NCBI GenBank assembly: GCA_023434855.1
Contig: JAEYSJ010000184.1
Coordinates: 1 to 16,494, forward strand
Direction: 5' to 3'
DNA: 16,494 bases
Origin: Bacillota bacterium
GTDB lineage: Bacteria; Bacillota_C; Negativicutes; JAEYSJ01
The translations under genes were made by a program, and so were the position numbers. Positions within the stretch are counted from its first letter, which is position 1. The number at the start of each line of letters is the position of its first letter. Shown here piece after piece: positions 7,122 through 14,475 of this stretch. Below the pieces are notes generated by a model. It made no database searches, was not told where the DNA came from, and saw only the letters and a program-made list of their open reading frames with translations.

Positions 7122-8253
7122 AAACAAGCGAAATACCCGGATGTTCATTTATTTTGGCATTATTTTGCTCATCATTCTGGTTGTACTTATCTTTTATATT
7201 CCGCAACCGGCGTATCTTCCTTATAGTACCAGCAGCCCTGAACCGGACGGGACAAAAGCACTTTACTTGCTGCTGGAACAGGAGGGGTTCGGGTCGTCCC
7301 GGCTGACTGATGCCGTTCCCCGGGGACAGGGCCTGATGGTTATGGTAGAACCATCAGGTAATTTGCGTGAGCAGGACTGGCAGCAAGTCCTTGCCTGGGT
7401 TAACCGGGGCAACACGCTGCTATTGGCCAGTGATAACCCTGAAGGTCTTTCTAAACGTTATAAATATGAAATTATCAACGTTCCCGGCATCCCTGGAACC
7501 CAGCAGATTAATTCAGTTAATCCGCTGTTAAGGGATGTGCGGGAATTGACCCTTTCCGGCGAAACAAGATTTAAGAAGCATAAGGCTATGACTTTTACTT
7601 ATGGGGACGAACAAGGCATATTTTTGGCCGAAACTGTTCAGGGAAAGGGCCGGATCATTTTTTTAACAATGCCGGATCTTTTTACCAATAAAGAAATTAA
7701 TAAAAAAGATAATCTGATCCTGTTTTTAAATATTGTCAGGCTTTATGGACAGGAAGGCGTCTGGTTTAATGAGTTTGCCAACGGCTTTGCCTGGAGGGAA
7801 ATGAAAGAGGGAATATTCACCTGGCCGCTGCGCCTGGCGGCTATGCAGTTTGTTTTGGCAGTCTTGCTGCTATATTACTACTGGGGCAAACGATTCGGCC
7901 GTGCCATACCGTTACCGGATAAGATAGGCCTGGTTTCCGGCGACTACGTAAGTTCTCTTGCCAATATTTACCGGATGGGCAGGGCACGACAACTGACCCT
8001 GGATAGTATTTATCTGGGATTTAAGCGTGATCTTGCTCAATACCTGGGAGTTGCGGACAGTTTGTCCAATGAGGAACTGGTGAAAATATTCTCCGGACGG
8101 CCCCGTATTGATGCAGAGAAACTTAAAGATTTGCTCAGGCGTTCAGCCGGACTGCTGGCGAAGCCTGATTTTAGTGAAAAGGATCTGTTTTCCATTGCCC
8201 GGGATATGGAAATATGGCGGAAAAGTAACCTTGATTCCGGCGCAAAGAGTTAA
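7114..8253 (+). CDS. DUF4350 domain protein, two membrane segments
   Basis: A 379-residue protein. A membrane segment at about residues 10-31 is followed by an extracytoplasmic DUF4350 domain, which resembles a GATase1-like fold. Recognisable parts are PEPDGTKALYLLLEQEGF, QDWQQVLAWVNRGNTLLLA and GRIIFLTMPDLFTNKEI. A second membrane segment (about 236-254, within RLAAMQFVLAVLLLYYYWG) leads to a C-terminal cytoplasmic region with helical character (SSLANIYRMGRARQLTLD). I prefer the ATG at 7114 over the one at 7105: AAGGA (7101-7105) is 8 bp upstream of 7114, whereas nothing suitable precedes 7105. The function of the family is unknown. It overlaps the DUF4129 gene and is separated from moxR by a 148-bp gap holding a large inverted repeat. 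Confidence 0.86.
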   Translation: MVKNKRNTRMFIYFGIILLIILVVLIFYIPQPAYLPYSTSSPEPDGTKALYLLLEQEGFGSSRLTDAVPRGQGLMVMVEPSGNLREQDWQQVLAWVNRGNTLLLASDNPEGLSKRYKYEIINVPGIPGTQQINSVNPLLRDVRELTLSGETRFKKHKAMTFTYGDEQGIFLAETVQGKGRIIFLTMPDLFTNKEINKKDNLILFLNIVRLYGQEGVWFNEFANGFAWREMKEGIFTWPLRLAAMQFVLAVLLLYYYWGKRFGRAIPLPDKIGLVSGDYVSSLANIYRMGRARQLTLDSIYLGFKRDLAQYLGVADSLSNEELVKIFSGRPRIDAEKLKDLLRRSAGLLAKPDFSEKDLFSIARDMEIWRKSNLDSGAKS

Positions 8254-8285
8254 GAATTAAGCATTAAGCATGGTTTAGCCGGTCT

Positions 8286-8354
8286 GGCGTAAAGGGTGGA
8301 CGGGATTTCGCTGCCATCTTCGCAAGTGCTAGAGTCCCGTCCACCCTTTACGCC
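8286..8354. repeat. Perfect 20-bp inverted repeat upstream of moxR
   Basis: GGCGTAAAGGGTGGACGGGA (8286-8305) and its exact reverse complement (8335-8354) enclose a 29-nt spacer. A few more wobble pairs can extend the stem inwards. No T-run follows on either strand, so it is not a classical terminator. It could be an mRNA stability or processing hairpin that separates the first three genes of the cluster from moxR, or a small mobile palindromic repeat. Confidence 0.9.
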
Positions 8355-8401
8355 GATTGCTGGAAATTATTCAACATGTATATATTGAAGGAGAACAAAT
8401 T

Positions 8402-9352
8402 ATGGACAATCAGATACACAATCAGGGGGAACAATTGATTGAAGCTATGGGTCAGGTGATTTGCGGGCAGCGGGAGGTTATGGAACAACTGCTTGTTGCT
8501 GCGATTGCCCAGGGCCATGTGCTGCTGGAAGGACCCCCCGGGGTAGGGAAAACTACCATTGTAAATACGCTGGCAGCCCTGACCAATTGTCAGTTTAAGA
8601 GGATTCAGTTTACCCCGGATCTCATGCCTTCCGATATTATCGGCAATAACGTATTTAATTTCCAGACAAGTCAGTTCGTTTTAAAGAAAGGTCCTGTCTT
8701 TACTAATTTTCTGCTGGCAGATGAAATCAACAGAACTCCGCCTAAAACCCAGGCGGCTTTGTTGGAAGCCATGGAAGAAAAGCAAGTAACCATTGACGGA
8801 GATTCTTTTAAGCTGGAACAGCCCTTTATCGTTTTTGCCACCCAAAATCCCATTGAACATGAGGGAACATATCCTTTACCTGAGGCGCAGGTGGATCGAT
8901 TCTTAATGAAGGTGTTGGTATCCTATCCCGAACGCAATGAAGAAAAAGACATTCTTGCCAGATTTCACAGGGGTGAATGCGCAAGCAGTGTGGCTAAAGG
9001 GCTTAAACCGGTTATTGACAGGGAAACTCTTCTCAGCCTGAGCAGGCAAGTCACGGAAGTAGTTGTCGAAGACGGTATACTGGAATATATCCTGAATATC
9101 GTAACAGCTACCCGTAACGATCATAATCTGGTAGTGGGAGGGAGTCCGCGGGCTTCTTTGGCCCTGTTGAACTGCGGCAAGGCGTTGGCGGCGTTGCACG
9201 GTCGCTCCTTCGTAACTCCTGATGATATAAAGCAGCTCTGTTTTCCAGTGTTGCGTCATAGAATTCTCTTAAAACCCGAAGCGGAGATCGAAGGGTTGAC
9301 AACTGATGATGTTATCAGATTGATCCTGGACGGCACCGAGGTGCCCAGATAG
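8402..9352 (+). CDS. moxR: MoxR-family AAA+ ATPase
   Basis: A 316-residue ATPase with all AAA+ motifs: Walker A GPPGVGKT (44-51), Walker B FLLADEIN (103-110), sensor 1 FATQNP (145-150), the arginine-finger region EAQVDRF (161-167) and the sensor 2 segment GGSPRASLALL in the C-terminal lid domain. MoxR ATPases act as chaperone-like remodellers, usually together with a vWA-type protein encoded next door; here that is the DUF58 protein. The ATG at 8402 has AAGGAG (8388-8393) 8 bp upstream. An in-frame TTG at 8357 is adjacent to the inverted repeat and has no ribosome site. The gene lies between two palindromic elements that interrupt an otherwise compact operon. Subfamily placement is inferred from the DUF58/DUF4350 context. 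Confidence 0.95.
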   Translation: MDNQIHNQGEQLIEAMGQVICGQREVMEQLLVAAIAQGHVLLEGPPGVGKTTIVNTLAALTNCQFKRIQFTPDLMPSDIIGNNVFNFQTSQFVLKKGPVFTNFLLADEINRTPPKTQAALLEAMEEKQVTIDGDSFKLEQPFIVFATQNPIEHEGTYPLPEAQVDRFLMKVLVSYPERNEEKDILARFHRGECASSVAKGLKPVIDRETLLSLSRQVTEVVVEDGILEYILNIVTATRNDHNLVVGGSPRASLALLNCGKALAALHGRSFVTPDDIKQLCFPVLRHRILLKPEAEIEGLTTDDVIRLILDGTEVPR

Positions 9353-9377
9353 CACGCATCTATTATTTTTAGGTGGG

Positions 9378-9495
9378 AACTGCTTATAAACCGCCATCTG
9401 CTTCGTTGCTTCTGCGATCCTCACTACGACGTACTTCCAGTACGCCTTCGTTCCGGTTCTCGTCGCGCCTCGCATCTGACGATTTCTAAGCAGTT
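9378..9495. repeat. 118-bp palindromic intergenic element between moxR and the DUF58 gene
   Basis: The ends are near-perfect inverted copies: AACTGCTTATAAACCG at 9378 onwards pairs with CGATTTCTAAGCAGTT ending at 9495. The centre is a short hairpin, CGTACT-TCC-AGTACG (9429-9443). The middle is rich in CTTCGTTGC/CTCGTCGCG-type sequence with weaker pairing. No open reading frame on either strand looks like a gene. The arrangement resembles dispersed palindromic intergenic repeats known in several anaerobic bacteria. It could fold as a large RNA cruciform in the operon transcript. Confidence 0.8.
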
Positions 9496-9546
9496 CGGGG
9501 CATTTGATAGCCCGGTTACTTACTACTTTGCGGGGAGGGAAAGACG

Positions 9547-10875
9547 GTGATTTTTACTCCGAGGTTGATTACATTGGTGACAGGGGGGGCTTTGATCCTG
9601 TTTTTCCTGGTTGTGGCTGTGTCTTTTAATACAGGCCGGGCCTTGACTTTTTTGCTTTTCTATAATGGCGGTGTGGTCCTGCTTTTGCTTGCCGACTGGC
9701 GGCTGACGGCTAAACCTGATGTATTGAGTCTGGAACGGCTTTACGAGCACCGTCTTTCCCTGGGGGCTGACAATCAAATAATTATAAAGATTGAAAATCG
9801 CAGTAAATCCGATATTGCAGTTATTGTCAAGGATGAATCGCCGGTAAATTTTAAAGCCAGTACCCGTTGTCTGCAGGCCAAATTGCCGGCGGGCTCTGTA
9901 TCAAGGCTAAAATATAGCCTGGAACCGGTGGCCCGGGGTGATTATGCTTTTGGCAGCATCAATTGCCGTTACCGCAGCCGTATGGGCTTTTTTCTGCGCC
10001 AATTTAAAGTCAGCGGTGGCAACAGCCGCATCAGGGTGTATCCAAATATCCTGGAAATCCGGAAATACCAGCTTCTGGCACGGCAGGGACATCTTATTGA
10101 AGCAGGGATCAAGCCTTCCAGGGTAGTGGGATTGGGGACTGATTTTAACAGCATCCGTGATTATCAGGTTGATGATGAATATCGCCGGATTAACTGGGGG
10201 GCTACGGCAAGACGGGGACGCCTTGCCAGCAATTGCTATGAGGTTGATAAAAGCCAGAATATTCTTCTGGTTTTGGACGCGGGACGGATGATGAGCGGTA
10301 CTGTAAAAGGTGTCACAACACTGGACCATGCAATTAATGCCTGTCTGCTATTAAGCTATGTGGGTGTAAGCCGCGATGACAAGGTAGGTCTGGTGGCTTT
10401 TGCCGACCAGGTCAAACTTTATATCCCCCCAGGCAAGGGAAAGCCGCAGCTGCAGAAAATTTTGGCCGGCTTATACAATCTGCAGCCGGAAATTGTGGAA
10501 AGCAATTATCAGGCAGTGTGCCGATATCTCAGTTTTAAGAACCGTAAACGCAGCCTTATTTGTATTTTTTCGGACCTATTAGATGAAGAAGTTTCCAATG
10601 AGCTTATTACCTATGTTGCGAGCCTGACCAAAAACCACTTGGTTATGTGTATAACCTTGCTTGATTCATCCCTGGTCGCTCAGGCAAACAAGATTCCGAG
10701 AGATTCCCGTGAGGTATATGAAAAGGGTGTAGCCCGGGCTGTGTTGCGCAACCGGGAAATAGCAGTTGCAAGACTGCAGAGCAAAGGAGTGGTGGTGGTA
10801 AGTGTTCCTCCTGAAGAACTGTCTGTTGCCCTTATTAATAAATATCTTGAAATTAAATCATTTGCGCGATTGTAG
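9547..10875 (+). CDS. DUF58 domain protein (vWA-like partner of MoxR)
   Basis: A 442-residue protein with two N-terminal hydrophobic segments (about 7-27 and 32-50), then a beta-rich region, then the DUF58 signature RDYQVDDEYRRINWGATARR. It continues into a von Willebrand A-like domain (QNILLVLDAGRMMSG, DKVGLVAFADQVKLYIPP, RSLICIFSDLLDEE). The metal-site DxSxS of classical vWA domains is replaced by D244-A-G246-R-M248, so metal binding may differ or be lost. DUF58 proteins are regularly encoded next to MoxR ATPases and are thought to be their partners or substrates. The GTG start follows CGGGGAGGGA (9531-9540) by 6 bp. The gene ends 9 bp before the SpoIIM-like gene. Confidence 0.92.
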   Translation: MIFTPRLITLVTGGALILFFLVVAVSFNTGRALTFLLFYNGGVVLLLLADWRLTAKPDVLSLERLYEHRLSLGADNQIIIKIENRSKSDIAVIVKDESPVNFKASTRCLQAKLPAGSVSRLKYSLEPVARGDYAFGSINCRYRSRMGFFLRQFKVSGGNSRIRVYPNILEIRKYQLLARQGHLIEAGIKPSRVVGLGTDFNSIRDYQVDDEYRRINWGATARRGRLASNCYEVDKSQNILLVLDAGRMMSGTVKGVTTLDHAINACLLLSYVGVSRDDKVGLVAFADQVKLYIPPGKGKPQLQKILAGLYNLQPEIVESNYQAVCRYLSFKNRKRSLICIFSDLLDEEVSNELITYVASLTKNHLVMCITLLDSSLVAQANKIPRDSREVYEKGVARAVLRNREIAVARLQSKGVVVVSVPPEELSVALINKYLEIKSFARL

Positions 10876-10884
10876 GCAGCCAAT

Positions 10885-11874
10885 ATGAATTCAGAAATGT
10901 TTTTAAAAATTCACCGGGAAACGTGGAAACGGCTTGACCTTATTCTGGAGCAAATCGACAGGAAAGGTTTGTCCGGCCTTAGCCAGCAGGACCTAAAGGC
11001 TCTGGGGATCTTGTTTCGCCGGGTTACGGCTCATTTGGCCTATGCTTCAGCCAATTATCCCGGACACGAAATGATCGACCACCTGAACGGTTTAGTGGTA
11101 AAAGCCCACGGACATATCTACAGATCTGAAGCATTAGTGCTGCGTTCATTATGGGGGTTTTTTAGCCGCGGATTCCCTCAGTTTGTCAAAGGACAGTGGC
11201 GGTTTATCTTTGCTGCCGGCCTGATTTTTACTATGGGGTTGATAACCGGCTATTTTCTCCATTTTTTTCAACCGGCTTTGGATGGGCTGGTTATCCCGGA
11301 CAATATTAAAAAGACAATCAGTGATAACCTGCGGCGTGGTCAGGTAGGGGCAGACTGGGCGATTGCTGCACGGCCTGTTATTTCAACAATGATAATGACC
11401 AATAACATCAAAGTTGGTTTCTTAGCTTTTGCCCTTGGGTTAACCTGGGGGTGCGGCACGGTGCAGATACTTTTTTATAACGGCCTTATGTTAGGTGTGC
11501 TGGCAGGTATTTTCGCCGGTGAAGGCTATTCCTGGGATTTCTGGTCACTGATATTGCCTCATGGCGTATTAGAACTTGCAGCCATTTTTATTTGCGGCGG
11601 CGCAGGTCTTATTCTGGGCAAAGCATTGGTGAAACCCGGGGATTACAAAAGACGGGATGTCCTGCTTATTCAGGGGAAGATTGCCGTGAAACTTGTCGTA
11701 GGTACCATTCCCATGTTTATTGTTGCCGCAATAATCGAAGGATTTATTACACCCAGCCTGCTGCCGAATTATTGTAAAATGCTTGTTGCCGCGTTTTCTT
11801 TCATCATTTTTTTAGTTTATATCATGCTGGGAAACCGGGGCGAAGGGTTATCAAGAACTAATTATCCTAGCTAG
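10885..11874 (+). CDS. SpoIIM-family (COG1300) membrane protein
   Basis: A 329-residue protein. The N-terminal 100 residues are helical and cytoplasmic (RETWKRLDLILEQIDRKGL, then the YASANYPGHEM region). They are followed by five hydrophobic stretches, at about 109-130, 173-209, 217-250, 268-292 and 298-318. The segment ILPHGVLELAAIFICGGAGL (about 221-240) is the hallmark of the SpoIIM/COG1300 family. True SpoIIM belongs to the DMP engulfment complex of sporulation. This longer relative in a MoxR/DUF58 cluster is a different branch, also found in non-sporulating bacteria, so a direct role in engulfment should not be assumed. There is no clear ribosome site; it is probably translationally coupled to the DUF58 gene. 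Confidence 0.88.
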   Translation: MNSEMFLKIHRETWKRLDLILEQIDRKGLSGLSQQDLKALGILFRRVTAHLAYASANYPGHEMIDHLNGLVVKAHGHIYRSEALVLRSLWGFFSRGFPQFVKGQWRFIFAAGLIFTMGLITGYFLHFFQPALDGLVIPDNIKKTISDNLRRGQVGADWAIAARPVISTMIMTNNIKVGFLAFALGLTWGCGTVQILFYNGLMLGVLAGIFAGEGYSWDFWSLILPHGVLELAAIFICGGAGLILGKALVKPGDYKRRDVLLIQGKIAVKLVVGTIPMFIVAAIIEGFITPSLLPNYCKMLVAAFSFIIFLVYIMLGNRGEGLSRTNYPS

Positions 11875-11886
11875 GAGTTGGTGGAT

Positions 11887-12660
11887 GTGAACGAATACAA
11901 CCTGCTTAGTCCGGAAAAAGTGTACCTGAGATTTAAGCTGGCCGGGATTGGATCGCGGTTTGTAGCCTGTTTCATTGACAATATTTTTCAGGGAATTTTA
12001 ATGGGTTTTGTTATTGCTTTTAGTGGAATTGGTGCTGTTTTTTTCCAAAAAGCGAAGAATATTGCCGCAAATCCGGCCGATGTTCCGGGCGGCTGGCTGA
12101 TAGCGATAATAGTATTAGTTATATTTGTTATTTATTATGGCTATTTTATCTTTTTTGAGACTATCTGGAACGGCCAGACTCCCGGCAAGCGGTTTCTTAA
12201 ACTCAGGGCAATCCAGGAAAACGGCTCGTCGGTCACGTTTGTTATGGTATTAATCAGAAATTTATTAAGAGTGATTGATACACTGCCGTCCATGTACGCC
12301 ATTGGCATAATAGCAGTTCTTATCAGTAAAAAAAACCAGCGGCTCGGCGATATGGCTGCCGGGACGATAGTTGTTCGCGAAGACGGTGGAAATGTACCGG
12401 CAGCGGTAAATTTTGCTGTTAGTGAGACTCCCTGGTCGGGTGCAGCCGGGCTTCATCTTCATAATATCAGCGAAGCTGATTTTGCGGTTCTCAAGAATTA
12501 TTTGCTGCGCCGCAACACTTTGAAACAGGAGGAAGCCCTGGCTTTGGAACAAAAGCTGGTCTTTGCTTTTAGTCAGAAACTTGGACTTAAGCCGGAAGAA
12601 ACCGGCAGTCCAGCTGAGTTTTTACAGCAGGTTGCTGCCATGTATCAAAATCGCCGGTAA
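11887..12660 (+). CDS. RDD-family membrane protein with soluble C-terminal extension
   Basis: A 257-residue protein. The RDD domain covers about residues 10-160: KLAGIGSRFVACFID with the characteristic Arg and Asp, two membrane helices (about 34-55 and 74-97), WNGQTPGKRFLKLRAI, RNLLRVIDTLP and QRLGDMAAGTIVV. The last 85 or so residues are soluble and helical (SEADFAVLKNYLLRR, LEQKLVFAFSQKLG). RDD proteins are membrane proteins of mostly unknown role; some have been linked to ion transport. I prefer the GTG at 11887: the ribosome site TAGGAG (11872-11877) is 9 bp upstream and the family normally starts close to this point. TTG 11878 and GTG 11881 are too near that site. It is the last gene of the MoxR cluster. 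Confidence 0.9.
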   Translation: MNEYNLLSPEKVYLRFKLAGIGSRFVACFIDNIFQGILMGFVIAFSGIGAVFFQKAKNIAANPADVPGGWLIAIIVLVIFVIYYGYFIFFETIWNGQTPGKRFLKLRAIQENGSSVTFVMVLIRNLLRVIDTLPSMYAIGIIAVLISKKNQRLGDMAAGTIVVREDGGNVPAAVNFAVSETPWSGAAGLHLHNISEADFAVLKNYLLRRNTLKQEEALALEQKLVFAFSQKLGLKPEETGSPAEFLQQVAAMYQNRR

Positions 12661-12699
12661 GTGTTTTGCTGATTTGTAATAATTTACCTGTTTACTTCC

Positions 12700-12728
12700 T
12701 TTACATAATATTGTTCCCTTGTTATAAT
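12700..12728 (+). promoter_or_regulatory. Sigma-A-type promoter of the secreted protein gene
   Basis: TTTACA (12700-12705) and a perfect TATAAT (12723-12728) are separated by 17 bp. Transcription should begin near 12735, just ahead of the strong ribosome site AGGAGG (12745-12750) of the gene at 12762. This marks the end of the MoxR cluster as a transcription unit, although no intrinsic terminator is visible between them. Confidence 0.82.
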
Positions 12729-12761
12729 GAAAGATGTTTAAAAAAGGAGGGAGTAAAGAGT

Positions 12762-13844
12762 ATGAAGTGGTTGAGGTTTGTTTTATTAGTCATGGCATGT
12801 GCTTTAGCAATAAATAGTACGGTGTCGGCCGAAGCAGAGCTGCAGTCTGACAAGGCAGACGCGCAACGGGATTTGTCCACCCTGCCTGAGTGGGAAATGA
12901 TCTCAAGTCAGTACGGCGGAAAACTGCTGTTGTCTGACAGTCCGGAAATCGTTCCGGCAGATGGTATTACCTACCAGGATACGATAAATGGGGATGTGCG
13001 GTTGTTTTTTCATCATGTCAATGGCACGGCCGAACCCAAGAAAATAGTAGTATGGCTGGAAAATAAGGGTCCTCAGCCGGCTCATATTACTGTGTATCAG
13101 TGGGGATTGGGCGGACCGGGATATAATTACGTAGAAGTTGGTAAAAAAGTGCAAATGGATTATATGAAAGGAATCGTCAGCCTTTACGAGGTGGAAGTAC
13201 CGGCTAATGGTGGTGCCGGCTTAGTGCCCAGTCTTGAAAAGACTGTGGTAAAGCCCAACATGCTTGTTAATGGCATGTATGATTTTACTACTGATCAGTC
13301 TGTGACCGTAAAGGTGATGATGCTTCCCGTAAGGGCCAATATTGAAAAATTTGCCGCTCAGGCTAAAGTGTTGCCGACAGATAAAGACCGGCTGCGGGGC
13401 ACTTTTGCAGGCAAAAACCGTTTGCTTGTTTCCTCCCAGTTCTATAACCCCTGCCAGGACGGGCCGGTGGCTTTCACCCTGGCCGACAACAAAATTGACA
13501 AGTACCTGCAGGGGATTGATGCCACCGATGGATCCAAAGTATTAAATTATGGCAATTATGGCGTAGTTTACCGGTTGTTTCTACCGTCTGAGTATAATGG
13601 AAATATTGATTATCTGCTGAATCCTCACGGTGGTGAGTACGCCGGCGCAATGGGAGTAAGGTACCGATTTAAGCTGGAAAACCCGGTGGCAACTCCGGCA
13701 GACCGGTTGTCTATGGGCATCGGCACCAGCGAGGATATGTCCTTCATCGGCCGGTATAAAGGCGGTCAGTCCTTATGGTTTACCTTCAGCCCTCCGGGAG
13801 CGTCAAACCTGCCTGTCCGGTTGATTATGAAGCCTGCCGAGTAA
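12762..13844 (+). CDS. Secreted protein of unknown function
   Basis: A 360-residue protein that I do not recognise. A typical signal peptide is visible (MKWLRF, hydrophobic core, then NSTVSA with probable cleavage after residue 23). C13 in VMAC is too close to the N-terminus for a convincing lipobox. The mature part has no membrane segment or obvious repeat and alternates hydrophobic and polar residues in a way that suggests beta structure. Notable pieces are KIVVWLENKGPQPAHITVY, YQWGLGGPGYNYVEVGK and YRLFLPSEYNGNIDYLLNP. It has only one Cys in the mature chain. The ATG has AGGAGG (12745-12750) 11 bp upstream and its own sigma-A promoter, so it is expressed independently. A role at the cell surface is inferred from the signal peptide only. 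Confidence 0.8.
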   Translation: MKWLRFVLLVMACALAINSTVSAEAELQSDKADAQRDLSTLPEWEMISSQYGGKLLLSDSPEIVPADGITYQDTINGDVRLFFHHVNGTAEPKKIVVWLENKGPQPAHITVYQWGLGGPGYNYVEVGKKVQMDYMKGIVSLYEVEVPANGGAGLVPSLEKTVVKPNMLVNGMYDFTTDQSVTVKVMMLPVRANIEKFAAQAKVLPTDKDRLRGTFAGKNRLLVSSQFYNPCQDGPVAFTLADNKIDKYLQGIDATDGSKVLNYGNYGVVYRLFLPSEYNGNIDYLLNPHGGEYAGAMGVRYRFKLENPVATPADRLSMGIGTSEDMSFIGRYKGGQSLWFTFSPPGASNLPVRLIMKPAE

Positions 13845-13881
13845 TTTTTGCCTATTAGGCAGCTTGTATTAAGTATTTTCC

Positions 13882-13966
13882 GAACCGCGGAGTACACGGA
13901 GTGGACCGACGCGATATACATCGCGTGAATATAATTGTTATTATTAACCCCTCTGTGTCCTCTGCG
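13882..13966 (+). repeat. Dispersed intergenic repeat, copy 1 (full inverted-repeat form)
   Basis: The first 45 bp (13882-13926) are about 84% identical to 14476-14519 in the same orientation, including the shared core GAGTGGACCG. Within it a 7-bp hairpin forms: ACGCGAT, loop ATAC, ATCGCGT. The outer arm CGCGGAGTACACGGAG (13886-13901) pairs with CTCTGTGTCCTCTGCG (13951-13966), allowing G-U pairs and one mismatch, so this copy is a complete two-armed element. Confidence 0.85.
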
Positions 13967-13998
13967 CCCTATTCTGAAAGTCTATTGCCGAAAAGCAG

Positions 13999-14074
13999 GG
14001 GATCGCCACGTCGGCTATCTCCTCCTCGCGATGACAGACAATTATGTCATTGCGAGCGGAGCGAAGCAATCTCC
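13999..14074. repeat. Inverted-repeat element of the 'ATTGCGAGCGnAGCGAAGCAATC' type
   Basis: The right arm (14046-14074), beginning GTCATTGCGAGCGGAGCG, is a repeat motif seen between genes in many bacterial genomes. The left arm (13999-14035) is a diverged inverse copy ending in TCGCGATGAC, which pairs with GTCATTGCGA (14046-14055) across a 10-nt loop. When translated it gives the well-known spurious CERSEAIS peptide. Confidence 0.75.
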
Positions 14075-14167
14075 GCCTTTCATTCCATCACGATGACGGC
14101 ATTGCTGGCATTGAGGTCTCTGTGGTTAGAATGTTTTAATAGCCGTTCTTTCTTATACCAAATTTTC

Positions 14168-14196
14168 TTGCCTGATTGCCGGAAAACGTATAAAAT
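14168..14196 (+). promoter_or_regulatory. Probable sigma-A promoter of the SCIFF precursor gene
   Basis: TTGCCT (14168-14173) and TAAAAT (14191-14196) are 17 bp apart, matching the consensus at 4 and 5 of 6 positions. A start near 14203 would leave a leader of about 43 nt carrying the ribosome site AAGGAGGG (14227-14234). Confidence 0.6.
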
Positions 14197-14245
14197 AGAT
14201 AAGTGACAATAAATTTAATCTTTGGCAAGGAGGGAAATATTTATT

Positions 14246-14386
14246 ATGGCTAAACACATTAAAACTATCAATACAGCTTCTTTGCAGAAAACTGTACATA
14301 CTGGCGGCTGCGGGGAATGTCAGGCTTCCTGCCAATCGGCCTGCAAAACATCCTGTACCGTTGGCAACCAGGTCTGCCAAAAGTAA
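14246..14386 (+). CDS. scfA: SCIFF ranthipeptide precursor (six Cys in forty-five residues)
   Basis: A 46-residue peptide beginning MAKHIKTINTASLQK and ending GNQVCQK. Six cysteines (C22, C25, C29, C33, C37, C44) are spaced 2-3-3-3-6, and the core GCGECQASCQSACKTSCTV is the hallmark of the SCIFF family. The N-terminal 20 residues serve as leader. The precursor is a substrate for the radical SAM/SPASM enzyme encoded just downstream, which forms thioether links from Cys sulfur to non-alpha carbons of acceptor residues (ranthipeptide chemistry). The family is almost universal in Clostridia; its role is still debated, with quorum-sensing-like effects reported for some ranthipeptides. It has its own promoter, a strong ribosome site 11 bp before the ATG and its own terminator. 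It is too short to be picked up by many gene finders. Confidence 0.96.
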   Translation: MAKHIKTINTASLQKTVHTGGCGECQASCQSACKTSCTVGNQVCQK

Positions 14387-14395
14387 TCTCCGCCA

Positions 14396-14427
14396 AACGG
14401 CCCCTTCGGGGCCGTTGTTTTGTGTTT
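14396..14427 (+). terminator. Intrinsic terminator between SCIFF and its maturase
   Basis: A perfect 9-bp GC-rich stem AACGGCCCC / GGGGCCGTT (14396-14404 with 14408-14416) with a TTC loop is followed by GTTTTGTGTTT. It lies 9 bp after the SCIFF stop codon. Partial read-through would give abundant precursor mRNA and less maturase mRNA. Confidence 0.88.
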
Positions 14428-14475
14428 CAGATTATATGACTTAGGACAGTAGGAAAATGGGGTTATTGTTTTTTT

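Larger units (their letters stand above)
13845..14245. other. Repeat-rich intergenic region before the SCIFF gene
   Basis: About 400 bp without a supported protein gene. It contains a dispersed CACAGAG-type repeat (13882-13966), a second inverted-repeat element (13999-14074), the SCIFF promoter (14168-14196) and the SCIFF ribosome site. Open frames in it derive from the repeats and show no gene-like signals. Confidence 0.75.

Noticed and set aside
8357..8386. Promoter-like TTGCTG/TATATT upstream of moxR
   Set aside because: The resulting start site would fall on the moxR ribosome site, and the match to consensus is poor.
12666..12761. N-terminal extension of the secreted protein
   Set aside because: It would span the TATAAT promoter and the AGGAGG ribosome site, and would bury the signal peptide.
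13849..13861. Small hairpin TGCCT-ATT-AGGCA after the secreted protein gene
   Set aside because: Only five base pairs, and the T-run is before rather than after the stem; too weak to call a terminator.
13901..14206. A 101-codon open frame on the plus strand
   Set aside because: It is made of intergenic repeats; the CHCERSEAIS stretch is the classic false translation of such a repeat. No ribosome site or coding pattern.
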